Assembly: GCA_025964695.1 (NCBI GenBank)
Contig: JAOPYK010000231.1
Location: 24,442-88,441 of the forward strand
Length of the DNA stretch: 64,000 nucleotides
Reading direction: 5' to 3'
From: Streptosporangiaceae bacterium
Lineage (GTDB): Bacteria; Actinomycetota; Actinomycetes; Streptosporangiales; Streptosporangiaceae
In this document: piece after piece, positions 9,048 through 16,543 of the stretch
How the letters are laid out: every line of letters starts with the position of its first letter
How positions within the stretch are numbered: position 1 is the first letter of the stretch
Notes under the pieces: generated by a model
Databases searched by the model: none
Seen by the model: the letters and a program-made list of their open reading frames with translations, nothing else
Told to the model about the DNA's origin: nothing
Program-made: the position numbers and the translations under genes

Positions 9048-9079
9048 TCGTACAACCGTTCGATCGAATCTGCATTCGA
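9048..9079. promoter_or_regulatory. tandem LexA boxes 2 and 3, proximal to the LysM gene
   Basis: Two directly abutting 16-mers: TCGTACAACCGTTCGA (9048-9063, one mismatch to TCGAAC-N4-GTTCGA) and TCGAATCTGCATTCGA (9064-9079, a perfect palindrome with two mismatches). They end 31 bp before the LysM gene start, so they would control it most directly. Confidence 0.75.
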
Positions 9080-9109
9080 AGATCGAAGGTTGGCGCGAAG
9101 GAGGTCGCC

Positions 9110-9460
9110 GTGGCCGCGACGGCTCGGAAGGTCACGAACGTTCGCCGGGACGGCGGGGTCCGGCTGACCAGGCGGGGGCGGGTGGTGCTGATCCTGCTGG
9201 TCGCGTCCATCGTGCTGGTCGGGCTCTGGCTGACCGCTGGACGCGGTGCCGTCGCGGGGGCCCCCGACCCGCAGGGACCGGCCGGGGCGGGCCGGGGGCG
9301 GCAGATGGTCACGGTCGGCGGCCGCGACACCCTGTGGGACATCGCGGTGCGGAACCGGCCCGCCGTCGACCCGCGGGTCACGGTGCAGCAGATCATCGAC
9401 CTCAACGCGTTGCCGGGCGCGATCATCCAGCCTGGTCAGCGGCTGGCGCTGCCCGGATAG
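9110..9460 (+). CDS. LysM-domain membrane protein, SOS-associated cell-division/cell-wall factor
   Basis: A 116-residue protein with an Arg-rich cytoplasmic N-terminus, one transmembrane helix at about residues 24-40 (VVLILLVASIVLVGLWL), a Gly/Pro linker and a C-terminal LysM domain (VTVGGRDTLWDIA to QPGQRLALPG) that would bind peptidoglycan. Position and architecture match the gene divergent from lexA in other actinobacteria (mycobacterial Rv2719c/ChiZ, corynebacterial DivS), which slows division during DNA damage; the functional match is inferred from synteny. The GTG at 9110 has AAGGAGG six bases upstream; the open frame extends further but runs through the LexA boxes. Confidence 0.85.
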   Translation: MAATARKVTNVRRDGGVRLTRRGRVVLILLVASIVLVGLWLTAGRGAVAGAPDPQGPAGAGRGRQMVTVGGRDTLWDIAVRNRPAVDPRVTVQQIIDLNALPGAIIQPGQRLALPG

Positions 9461-9576
9461 TGCCCCCGGGCCGGCCGTACTCGGGAGAGCTTCGAGCCGC
9501 GGGCCCGCGACACGCGGAGCCACGCCGCTCCAGCCCCGATGTGACCAGGCTCTACCCACGTCCCAGTGGTTTCCGC

Positions 9577-9658
9577 TTGCGCAGCTGTTGTGGGAGGCCT
9601 ACGGTTGACCACAACATCTAGTAGTTGCACGGATGTAAGTTCACCACAAGTTGTGTCC
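9577..9658 (+). promoter_or_regulatory. nrdR-nrdJ promoter with two NrdR-like boxes
   Basis: A candidate sigma-70 promoter has -35 TTGCGC (9577-9582), a 17-bp spacer and -10 TACGGT (9600-9605). Just downstream are CACAACATCTAGTAGT (9610-9625) and ACCACAAGTTGTGTCC (9643-9658), partial matches to the NrdR box (ACACwATATATwGTGT type), centred about 33 bp apart, close to the three-helical-turn spacing of known paired boxes. The layout implies repression by the nrdR product itself. The remainder of 9461-9761 has no gene and no cobalamin riboswitch signature. Confidence 0.6.
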
Positions 9659-9761
9659 TTGTGGCGGTGCGTCAGGTAACGGCGTGTCCTGGGAGCAAAG
9701 GTTCTCCGGTCGGCGCGGCGTGCCCGGATGACCGGATCTGTGCGGGGGAAGGGGAAGGGAA

Positions 9762-10220
9762 ATGCACTGTCCGTTCTGCCGTAACCCCGACAGCCGGGTC
9801 ATCGACAGCCGCTCCACGGAGGACGGCGCCGCCATCCGGCGACGTCGCTCCTGCCCGGAGTGCGGCAAGAGGTTCACCACGCAGGAGAGCGTGCTGGTGA
9901 TGGTGGCCAAGCGCAGCGGTGTCACGGAGCCCTTCTCCAGAGAGAAGATCATCGCCGGGGTGCGCAGAGCCTGCCAGGGCCGCCCGGTCGACGAGGATGC
10001 GCTGGCGCAGCTCGGGCAGCGGGTGGAAGAGGCGCTCAGGGCGATGGGGGCGGCGGAGATGCCGTCCCACGAGATCGGCCTGGCCATCCTCGGACCGCTG
10101 CGGGAGCTCGACGAGGTCGCCTACCTGCGATTCGCCTCGGTCTACCGGGGCTTCGAGTCGCTGGAGGACTTCGAGAAGGAGATCGCGACCTTGCGGACGG
10201 CGGCTCCCTCAGGGGAGTGA
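9762..10220 (+). CDS. nrdR: transcriptional repressor NrdR
   Basis: A 152-residue repressor of ribonucleotide reductase genes. The N-terminal zinc ribbon has Cys3, Cys6, Cys31 and Cys34 (HCPFC, SCPECG). The ATP-cone domain that senses ATP/dATP spans about residues 45-140 ([29 protein letters not shown]). The length is standard. A purine-rich GGGGAAGGGAA precedes ATG. It is followed 103 bp later by nrdJ on the same strand, the usual actinomycete arrangement, and boxes for it lie in the shared promoter. Confidence 0.97.
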   Translation: MHCPFCRNPDSRVIDSRSTEDGAAIRRRRSCPECGKRFTTQESVLVMVAKRSGVTEPFSREKIIAGVRRACQGRPVDEDALAQLGQRVEEALRAMGAAEMPSHEIGLAILGPLRELDEVAYLRFASVYRGFESLEDFEKEIATLRTAAPSGE

Positions 10221-10241
10221 GCGGTCCGGGTTGAAAACGAA

Positions 10242-10275
10242 CGCCCCGGCCGGCGAACCGCCGGCCGAAGGGGCG
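10242..10275 (+). terminator. strong hairpin between nrdR and nrdJ
   Basis: GGCCGGCG (10248-10255) pairs perfectly with CGCCGGCC (10259-10266) around a three-base loop, extended by CGCCCC/GGGGCG with a three-base bulge. With no U-tract it could be a partial terminator, an mRNA processing or stability element, or a way of setting different nrdR and nrdJ levels. Confidence 0.5.
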
Positions 10276-10323
10276 AGGTGGTTCTGGATGTGAGCCCGGC
10301 GGGTGGGCTCAAGAGGGGAAGTC

Positions 10324-13203
10324 ATGACAGAGACGGTCAGCGGTTCAGCGGCCCGGAGCGGCAAGGGTGGCATCCGGCGGGGTGGGGCCAACGGAGCGGG
10401 CCGCAAGGGGCTCAAGATGGAACGCATCTTCACCACGCCCGGTGTGCATCCGTACGACGAGGTGACGTGGGAGCGTCGTGACGTCGTGATGACCAACTGG
10501 CGCGATGGCTCGATCAACTTTGAGCAGCATGGGGTTGAGTTCCCCGACTTCTGGTCGGTCAACGCGGCGAACATCGTCACCACGAAGTACTTCCGTGGCG
10601 CGGTGGGCTCACCGCAGCGGGAGTGGAGCCTCAAGCAGCTCGTCGACCGGGTCGTGCAGGTCTATGTCGACACCGGCCGGGAGAACGGCTACTTCGCCTC
10701 CGACGAGGACGCGGAGATCTTCGAGCATGAGCTGAAGCACGCCCTCGTGCACCAGGTGTTCAGCTTCAACTCGCCCGTCTGGTTCAACGTCGGTACGGCC
10801 TCGCCGCAGCAGGTTTCGGCGTGTTTCATCCTCTCCGTCGACGACACGATGGAGTCGATCCTGGAGTGGTACAAGGAAGAGGGTGTGATCTTCAAGGGTG
10901 GCTCGGGGTCCGGGGTGAACCTCTCCCGTATCCGCTCCAGCAAGGAGCTGCTCTCGTCCGGCGGAACCGCCAGCGGTCCCGTCTCGTTCATGCGCGGCGC
11001 CGACGCCTCCGCGGGAACCATCAAGTCCGGTGGCGCCACCCGGCGAGCCGCGAAGATGGTCGTGCTGGACGTCGACCACCCCGACGTGGCGGAGTTCGTG
11101 CAGACGAAGGCCCGCGAAGAGGACAAGATCCGTGCGCTCCGCGACGCCGGGTTCGACATGGATCTGGGCGGCAGGGACATCGTCAGCGTCCAGTACCAGA
11201 ACGCCAACAACTCGGTCCGGGTCTCCGACGAGTTCATGCGCGCGGTGGAGACCGGCAGCGACTTCGGTCTGCGCTCGCGGCTCAGCGGTGAGGTCATCGA
11301 GACCATCCGCGCCAAGGATCTGTTCCGGCTGATGGCCCAGGCCGCCTGGGAGTGCGCCGACCCGGGCATTCAGTACGACGACACCATCAACGACTGGCAC
11401 ACCAGCCCGGAATCCGGGCGGATCACGGCGAGTAACCCGTGCAGTGAGTATCTGCATCTGGACAACTCCTCGTGCAACCTGGCGTCCATCAACCTGATGA
11501 AGTTCTTGCAGGACGACGACTCGTTCGACGTGGCCAGGTTCGTCAAGCTGACCGAGCTGATCATCACTGCGATGGACATCTCGATCACTTTCGCGGACTT
11601 CCCCACCGAGAAGATCACCGAGACCACCCGGGCCTTCCGGCAGCTGGGCATCGGCTACGCCAACCTGGGTGCGCTGCTGATGGCCAGCGGCCACGCCTAC
11701 GACTCGGAGGGCGGCCGGTCGATCGCCGCGGCGATCACCTCGTTGATGACCGGTGTGGCCTACCGGCGCTCCGCCGAGCTGGCCGGGGTGGTCGGGCCGT
11801 ACGACGGCCACGAGCGCAACGCCGAGCCGCACAAGCGGGTCATGCGTAAGCACGCCGCCGCCAACGACGAGATCCGCACGCTCGACGAGATCGACAAGGA
11901 GGTCCACGTCGAGGCCACCAGGCAGTGGCAGCAGTGCCTCAAGCTCGGCGAGAAGAACGGGTACCGGAACGCCCAGGCCTCGCTGCTGGCTCCGACCGGG
12001 ACCATCGGCCTGATGATGGACTGTGACACCACGGGTATCGAGCCCGACCTGGCGCTGGCGAAGTTCAAGAAGCTGGTCGGCGGCGGCTCGATGCAGATCG
12101 TCAACCTCACGGTGCCGCGTGCGCTCAAGCAGTTGGGCTACCAGCAGGAGCAGATCGAGGCGATCGTCGAGTACATCTCCGAGCATGGTCACGTCATCGA
12201 TGCGCCGGGCCTCAAGCAGGGGCACTACGAGGTGTTCGACTGCGCGATGGGCGAGCGGGTGATCAGCCCGATGGGTCACGTGCGGATGATGGCCGCGGTG
12301 CAGCCGTTCCTCAGCGGGGCCATCAGCAAGACCTGCAACGTGCCGGAGAGCGCCACCGTCGAGGACATCGAGAAGGTGTACTTCGAGGGCTGGAAGATGG
12401 GCCTCAAGGCGCTCGCGATCTACCGGGACAACTGCAAGGTCGGCCAGCCGCTGTCCGTCGCCAAGAAGAAGGCAGAGGAGAAGACCGAGGCGGAGCCGGT
12501 CGTGGTGGCCTCCCCGCCGGAGGTGCGGCCGGTCCGCAAGCGGCTGCCCAAGCGGCGGCCCGCGACCGTCACCCGGTTCTCGGTGGCCGGCGCCGAGGGT
12601 TACATGACGGCCTCCAGCTACCCCGGCGACGGACTCGGCGAGGTGTTCCTCAAGCTCGGCAAGCAGGGTTCGACGCTCGCCGGGGTGATGGACGCCTTCT
12701 CCATGGCGATCTCGATCAGCCTGCAGTACGGAGTGCCGCTGGAGACCTGGGTGGAGAAGTTCACCAACATGCGGTTCGAGCCGGCGGGCATGACCGACGA
12801 CCCGGACATCCGGATGGCCACCTCGATGATGGACTACATCTTCCGGCGGCTGGCGCTCGACCACCTGCCGTACGAGCAGCGGGCCGAGCTGGGCATCTTC
12901 ACCGCCGACGAGCGTTCCCTGCAGGCGGCGGGGGAGGACCCGGCCACGCTGCACGCCGAGGACGAAGTCGATCCGGAGACCCTGGCTCAGTCGGCACCGA
13001 TCGAGAGGCCCGTCGACAAGCCGGCGGAGCGCAAGGAGCTTCTCATGCCGCCCGCCCAGGCCGGATCATCGGTCGACGTGACCGAGAGCCACCAGCGCCG
13101 GACGGCCGACGCGCCGCTCTGCATGACCTGCGGCACGAAGATGCGGCCGGCCGGTAGCTGCTACGTCTGTGAGGGCTGCGGCTCCACCAGCGGCTGCAGT
13201 TGA
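10324..13203 (+). CDS. nrdJ: class II (adenosylcobalamin-dependent) ribonucleotide reductase
   Basis: A 959-residue vitamin B12-dependent reductase that makes deoxyribonucleotides without oxygen. Visible elements are FNSPVWFNVG, the first active-site Cys in SACFILSV, the radical-site motif NPCSEYLHLDNSSCNLAS, and the substrate-binding loop APTGTIGLMMDCD. The C-terminal Cys-rich tail (CMTCGTKM, CYVCEGCGSTSGC) matches NrdJ of Streptomyces, where it acts as redox tail and zinc ribbon. An acidic, proline-rich insertion lies around residues 715-745 before the final domain. The ATG at 10324 was chosen for GGGGAAG six bases upstream. It is in an operon with nrdR, and a long hairpin follows it. Confidence 0.96.
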   Translation: MTETVSGSAARSGKGGIRRGGANGAGRKGLKMERIFTTPGVHPYDEVTWERRDVVMTNWRDGSINFEQHGVEFPDFWSVNAANIVTTKYFRGAVGSPQREWSLKQLVDRVVQVYVDTGRENGYFASDEDAEIFEHELKHALVHQVFSFNSPVWFNVGTASPQQVSACFILSVDDTMESILEWYKEEGVIFKGGSGSGVNLSRIRSSKELLSSGGTASGPVSFMRGADASAGTIKSGGATRRAAKMVVLDVDHPDVAEFVQTKAREEDKIRALRDAGFDMDLGGRDIVSVQYQNANNSVRVSDEFMRAVETGSDFGLRSRLSGEVIETIRAKDLFRLMAQAAWECADPGIQYDDTINDWHTSPESGRITASNPCSEYLHLDNSSCNLASINLMKFLQDDDSFDVARFVKLTELIITAMDISITFADFPTEKITETTRAFRQLGIGYANLGALLMASGHAYDSEGGRSIAAAITSLMTGVAYRRSAELAGVVGPYDGHERNAEPHKRVMRKHAAANDEIRTLDEIDKEVHVEATRQWQQCLKLGEKNGYRNAQASLLAPTGTIGLMMDCDTTGIEPDLALAKFKKLVGGGSMQIVNLTVPRALKQLGYQQEQIEAIVEYISEHGHVIDAPGLKQGHYEVFDCAMGERVISPMGHVRMMAAVQPFLSGAISKTCNVPESATVEDIEKVYFEGWKMGLKALAIYRDNCKVGQPLSVAKKKAEEKTEAEPVVVASPPEVRPVRKRLPKRRPATVTRFSVAGAEGYMTASSYPGDGLGEVFLKLGKQGSTLAGVMDAFSMAISISLQYGVPLETWVEKFTNMRFEPAGMTDDPDIRMATSMMDYIFRRLALDHLPYEQRAELGIFTADERSLQAAGEDPATLHAEDEVDPETLAQSAPIERPVDKPAERKELLMPPAQAGSSVDVTESHQRRTADAPLCMTCGTKMRPAGSCYVCEGCGSTSGCS

Positions 13204-13270
13204 TAACGGGCGAAGTTGCGACGGATACCACGTTCAGTCGCGTGCGCATAATGCAATAACCGCTGCTCGC

Positions 13271-13305
13271 GAGGGGTGGCGGGACGACCCGCCTCGCCAC
13301 CCCTC
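13271..13305 (+). terminator. terminator after nrdJ
   Basis: A perfect 11-bp stem, GAGGGGTGGCG (13271-13281) with CGCCACCCCTC (13295-13305), lies 67 bp past the nrdJ stop. Otherwise I see nothing supported in the 323-bp stretch 13204-13526; small open frames there run through this hairpin and lack ribosome binding sites. Confidence 0.65.
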
Positions 13306-13526
13306 GGCCTCTTGGCCCACGTAGGGCCACCGCAACCTGACAATGTCGGTGCCGCCGGTAGTTTCCGTGCTGGTGGCTGTGTCCGTTTGAAGCCGATGAG
13401 GTCGTTGTTCATGCGGGGACGCGAAGGGCGGGTACCCGGTCCCCAGCTTCTTCCGCGCCGAAGTGATCTGGTCCGGTTCCGGCGAGTGCGTGTTCACCCC
13501 TGAAGTAGGTCAAGCGCCGCTCCGGG

Positions 13527-13817
13527 CTACTGGGCGGAAGGCAGGTCGATGGCGGTGCCGTACAGGCGGGACACGCGAAGCCTGATCACCAGGCGCCGGT
13601 CCGCGACCATGTTCTGCAGGAACGCGGCCTCGTCCGCTGGCCGCTCGAAGGCCGGTTGCATGCCGAGCAGCTCCCGTCCGGCGTCGTCACCGGGTACGGT
13701 GCTCACCCCCATCCGGTGCGCGCAGAACAGCTGCGCGAGCTGCTCATCTGAGAGGGCCAGAGCCCCGGGGCCTCTGCCTGGCCCGTAGGTGTTCGCGTCC
13801 TTCACTGTCTGGGTCAT
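13527..13817 (-). CDS. small hypothetical protein downstream of the efflux gene
   Basis: A 96-residue protein of unknown family. It begins MTQTVKDANTYGPG, has a Leu/Ala-rich middle (LSDEQLAQLF, EAAFLQNMV) and ends IDLPSAQ; no signal peptide, membrane helix or cofactor motif is visible. The start is set by AGGAG eight bases upstream of ATG; a longer open frame overlaps the MFS gene's end. It is 47 bp downstream of the MFS stop on the same strand and probably forms the last gene of the marR-MFS operon. Confidence 0.6.
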   Translation of the reverse strand: MTQTVKDANTYGPGRGPGALALSDEQLAQLFCAHRMGVSTVPGDDAGRELLGMQPAFERPADEAAFLQNMVADRRLVIRLRVSRLYGTAIDLPSAQ

Positions 13818-13864
13818 GTGGTCGGCTCCTGTGCATCGGGCCGGTGGCCCGGCGTGGCGGTGCG

Positions 13865-15346
13865 TCATGCGGTGGTGAAGGTGCTGGACTCCGTCGCGGC
13901 CTCATCGCTTCCGGCCGCGGTGTCCGGCCGTGCCATGGCTCGTGGCTGCCGCAGGATCGTGGCGGCGAGGACGAAGGCGACGGCGAGCAGGCCGGAGCCG
14001 ATGGCGAATGCTAGGTGGAAGCCGCCGGTCAGTGCCGACGCGGTGCTGTGCCCGTCGGTGAGCAGGCCTTTCGTGCGGGCGGTCGCCAGGGTGGACAACG
14101 CGGCGACGCCGAACGCGCCGCCGACCTGTTGGGTGGTGTTGAAGAGCCCGGAAGCGACCCCGGCATCGCGGGCGTCGGCATCCGACATGCCGAGTGCGGT
14201 GAGGGCCGAGATCGCCAGGCCGAAGCCGCCCGCGAGCAGCATCGTCGGCAGCAGGTGCACGACGTAGTCGGCGTGGACGGGAAGGCGGGTCAGTAGCGCG
14301 AGCGCCGCCACCAGCAGCGCGAGTCCGGCGAGCAGCACGTTGCGCTCGCCGAACCGGGCGTTGAGCCGGGCCGAGAAGCCGAGGGACAGCGTTCCTATCA
14401 TCACCGCCGCGGGGAGCATCGCCAGGCCGGTGCCCGCGGCGCCGTAGCCGAGCACGTTCTGCAGGTACAGGGCGATGAGGATCTGGAACCCGAACAGGGC
14501 GGACACCATCAGTATCTGGATGAGGTTGGCGCCCGACACGTTGCGCGAGCGGAACATGCGCAGCGGCAGCAGAGGGTCGGCCGCCTTCGCCTGCCGCAGG
14601 ACGAACGCGGCGAGCAGGACGACCGCGAGGGCGGCGAAGCCCATCGTGTGCGCCGAGCCCCAGCCGTAGCGGTTTGTCTCGACGATGGTGTAGACGCCGA
14701 GCATCAGCCCGGCGGTGACCAGGACGGCGCCCAGCGCGTCAGCCCCCGCCCCGAACCCGAGGCCGCGGTCGGACTCGAGTATCCGCACGGCCAGGGCCAC
14801 GGCCGCGACGCCGATGGGCAGGTTGATGAAGAAGATCCAGTGCCAGCTGAGTGCCTGGGTGAGGACCCCACCGAGAACCTGTCCGATCGAGGCGCCGGCG
14901 GCGCCGACGAAGCTGAAGGCGCCGATCGCCTTCCCGCGCTCGCGCGGGTCGGGGAACAGCGTGACGATCATGCCCAGGCTCACCGCGGACGCCAGCGCTC
15001 CGCCGATGCCCTGCACGAACCGCGCGGCGATCAGCATCTCCTGCCCGGTGGAGACCCCGCACAGCAACGACGCGGCGGTGAACAGGGTCAGGCCCGCGAG
15101 GAACACACGTTTGCGTCCGATCAGGTCGCCGAGCCGCCCGGCCAGGAGCAGCAGACCACCGAAAGCGATCATGTAGGCGTTGACCGTCCAGGTCAGGTTG
15201 GCGGGCGAGAAGCCCAGGTCATGCTGGATGGCCGGTAGCGCCACGGTCACGATGCTGCCATCGAGGATGATCATCAGCATCCCCGCGCAGAGCACGGCCA
15301 GGGCCGGCCAGCGCGAGGGGGAAGCGGGAATCGCGGAACGGGACAT
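13865..15346 (-). CDS. MFS drug efflux transporter, DHA2 (EmrB/QacA) family
   Basis: A 493-residue, 14-helix major facilitator that should export drugs in exchange for protons. Motif A is LAGRLGDLIGRKRVFL between helices 2 and 3. The helix 1 region LDGSIVTVALPAIQHDLG is the DHA2 hallmark D1 motif, and GGALASAVSLGMI with GAAGASIGQVLGGVL corresponds to motif C. The C-terminus is short and polar. The ATG at 15346 has AGGAG nine bases upstream. It follows the marR gene by 76 bp on the same strand, with a possible operator between them, so expression is probably derepressed by a MarR ligand. Confidence 0.92.
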   Translation of the reverse strand: MSRSAIPASPSRWPALAVLCAGMLMIILDGSIVTVALPAIQHDLGFSPANLTWTVNAYMIAFGGLLLLAGRLGDLIGRKRVFLAGLTLFTAASLLCGVSTGQEMLIAARFVQGIGGALASAVSLGMIVTLFPDPRERGKAIGAFSFVGAAGASIGQVLGGVLTQALSWHWIFFINLPIGVAAVALAVRILESDRGLGFGAGADALGAVLVTAGLMLGVYTIVETNRYGWGSAHTMGFAALAVVLLAAFVLRQAKAADPLLPLRMFRSRNVSGANLIQILMVSALFGFQILIALYLQNVLGYGAAGTGLAMLPAAVMIGTLSLGFSARLNARFGERNVLLAGLALLVAALALLTRLPVHADYVVHLLPTMLLAGGFGLAISALTALGMSDADARDAGVASGLFNTTQQVGGAFGVAALSTLATARTKGLLTDGHSTASALTGGFHLAFAIGSGLLAVAFVLAATILRQPRAMARPDTAAGSDEAATESSTFTTA

Positions 15347-15402
15347 GGGGTCGTCTCCTGGTTTGTGAAGCAACAGGAACGACTCTAGCGGATTGTTTTG
15401 TT

Positions 15403-15415
15403 ATAGACGATCTAT
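15403..15415. promoter_or_regulatory. palindromic operator candidate upstream of the MFS gene
   Basis: ATAGACGATCTAT is a perfect inverted repeat (ATAGA-N3-TCTAT) in a short AT-rich patch between marR and the efflux gene. It is a plausible MarR-family operator. Confidence 0.45.
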
Positions 15416-15422
15416 TATGGAC

Positions 15423-15911
15423 CTAATTCTTCCTCTGTCGTGCCCGCCGCACCTGCCGATCCGACTCCACCGGTGTGGCCAGGTGTCCCTCGACCAGCCG
15501 CGTGAGGGCGTCTACGAGCACCTCGCGCTGTTCTTCCGGGAGTGCCTCGAGAACGTCGCGATGCACGCGGTCGGCGATCTTCGCCCCCTCTGCGACGGCC
15601 CGCTCGCCCGCCGGGGTCACCGCGATGATGCGGGCCCGGCGGTCTGTGCTCGATGGGCGGCGCTCCGCGAGCCCCGCCTTCTCCAGATCGTCGACGGTGA
15701 CGACCATCGTGGTCTTGTCCATATCGGAGATCTCCGCCAGCTGGATCTGCGTCCGTTCCGTCTCCAGCGCGTGGAACAGCACGCAGTAGGCGCGCGGGGT
15801 GATCCCGATCTCGGCGAAGGCCGCCGTCATCTGTGTCGCCAGCACGTGACCGGCATGGGTGAACAGATGGGACAGGTCTGCGACTGTTCGGGTGGGCACG
15901 CTGGTCGTCAT
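15423..15911 (-). CDS. MarR-family transcriptional regulator
   Basis: A 162-residue winged-helix regulator. The recognition region is QLAEISDMDKTTMVVTVDDLEKAGLAERR, followed by the wing SSTDRRARIIAVTPAGE, which are the MarR signature segments. Flanking helices form the dimer interface. As first gene upstream of an MFS exporter it most likely represses the operon until it binds a phenolic or drug-like ligand. A palindrome, CCTACCAAGTAGG, overlaps its ribosome binding region, suggesting autoregulation. The extreme C-terminus is Arg-rich (RQVRRARQRKN). Confidence 0.92.
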   Translation of the reverse strand: MTTSVPTRTVADLSHLFTHAGHVLATQMTAAFAEIGITPRAYCVLFHALETERTQIQLAEISDMDKTTMVVTVDDLEKAGLAERRPSSTDRRARIIAVTPAGERAVAEGAKIADRVHRDVLEALPEEQREVLVDALTRLVEGHLATPVESDRQVRRARQRKN

Positions 15912-15919
15912 GCCATGAG

Positions 15920-15950
15920 CCTACCAAGTAGGTCCGCTAAGAGATTATCT
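15920..15950. promoter_or_regulatory. operator candidates upstream of marR
   Basis: CCTACCAAGTAGG (15920-15932, perfect 5-3-5 palindrome) and AGATTATCT (15942-15950, 4-1-4 palindrome) sit 9-39 bp upstream of the marR start, where a bound dimer would block transcription or initiation. Confidence 0.45.
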
Positions 15951-15988
15951 GCTATGAACCTTTAATCCCTCGGGGACGGGCCGGCCGG

Positions 15989-16507
15989 TCAGAACAGAGC
16001 GGCGCCGATGACGCCTCGTTCGAAGTCGAGCAGGTGCTGTTTGGTCGGCAGGCCGCCGCCGTAGCCGGTGAGGTCGCCGGTGGAGCCGACCACGCGATGG
16101 CAGGGCACGATGATGCCGATCGGATTCTTGCCATTGGCCAGGCCGACGGCCCGTGCGGCGGTGGGCTGCCCGATCCGGTCGGCGAGCTGACCGTAGGAGA
16201 TCGTCTCGCCGTACGGAATGTCCCCCAGGGCGGTCCAGACCCGCCGCTGGAACGGCGTGCCGGTGAGGGCCAGGGGCAGCTCAAAGCGGGTTCGCCGCCC
16301 GTCGAAGTAGGCCCGCAGCTGGCCCGCGGCTTCGGCGAACGGTTCGGTACGGGGCTCGGTCTCGAGTTCACCGAAGGTCTCCGCCGGGGGCCGGTGCCGC
16401 TGCCGGTGCATGTAGAGACCGGCCAGGGTGCCATCGACCGCCACGAGGGTGAGCGGGCCGACCGGGCTGTCCAGCACGGTGTGCGTCCTGTGTTCCACCA
16501 GTGTCAT
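15989..16507 (-). CDS. ogt: methylated-DNA-protein cysteine methyltransferase
   Basis: A 172-residue suicide repair protein that removes methyl groups from O6-methylguanine. The acceptor Cys136 lies in IIVPCHRVVG, preceded by the Asn hinge (GLANGKNP) and the helix-turn-helix segment TISYGQLADRIGQPTAARAVG. The C-terminal GGLPTKQHLLDFERG closes the active site. It follows the ada-alkA-type gene by 36 bp on the same strand and is probably co-transcribed with it. Length is normal for Ogt; the N-terminal subdomain is the short Ogt type, not the Ada sensor domain. Confidence 0.95.
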   Translation of the reverse strand: MTLVEHRTHTVLDSPVGPLTLVAVDGTLAGLYMHRQRHRPPAETFGELETEPRTEPFAEAAGQLRAYFDGRRTRFELPLALTGTPFQRRVWTALGDIPYGETISYGQLADRIGQPTAARAVGLANGKNPIGIIVPCHRVVGSTGDLTGYGGGLPTKQHLLDFERGVIGAALF

Positions 16508-16543
16508 CAGGAGTCCTTCGCGTCGGTCTGGCGGTACGGGAGG

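Noticed and set aside
9461..9761. Cobalamin riboswitch upstream of nrdR/nrdJ
   Set aside because: No B12-box (GCCACTG-type) sequence is seen, and the region instead has NrdR-like boxes.
13204..13526. Small genes in the gap after nrdJ
   Set aside because: The frames run through the terminator hairpin, overlap each other on the minus strand and have no ribosome binding site.
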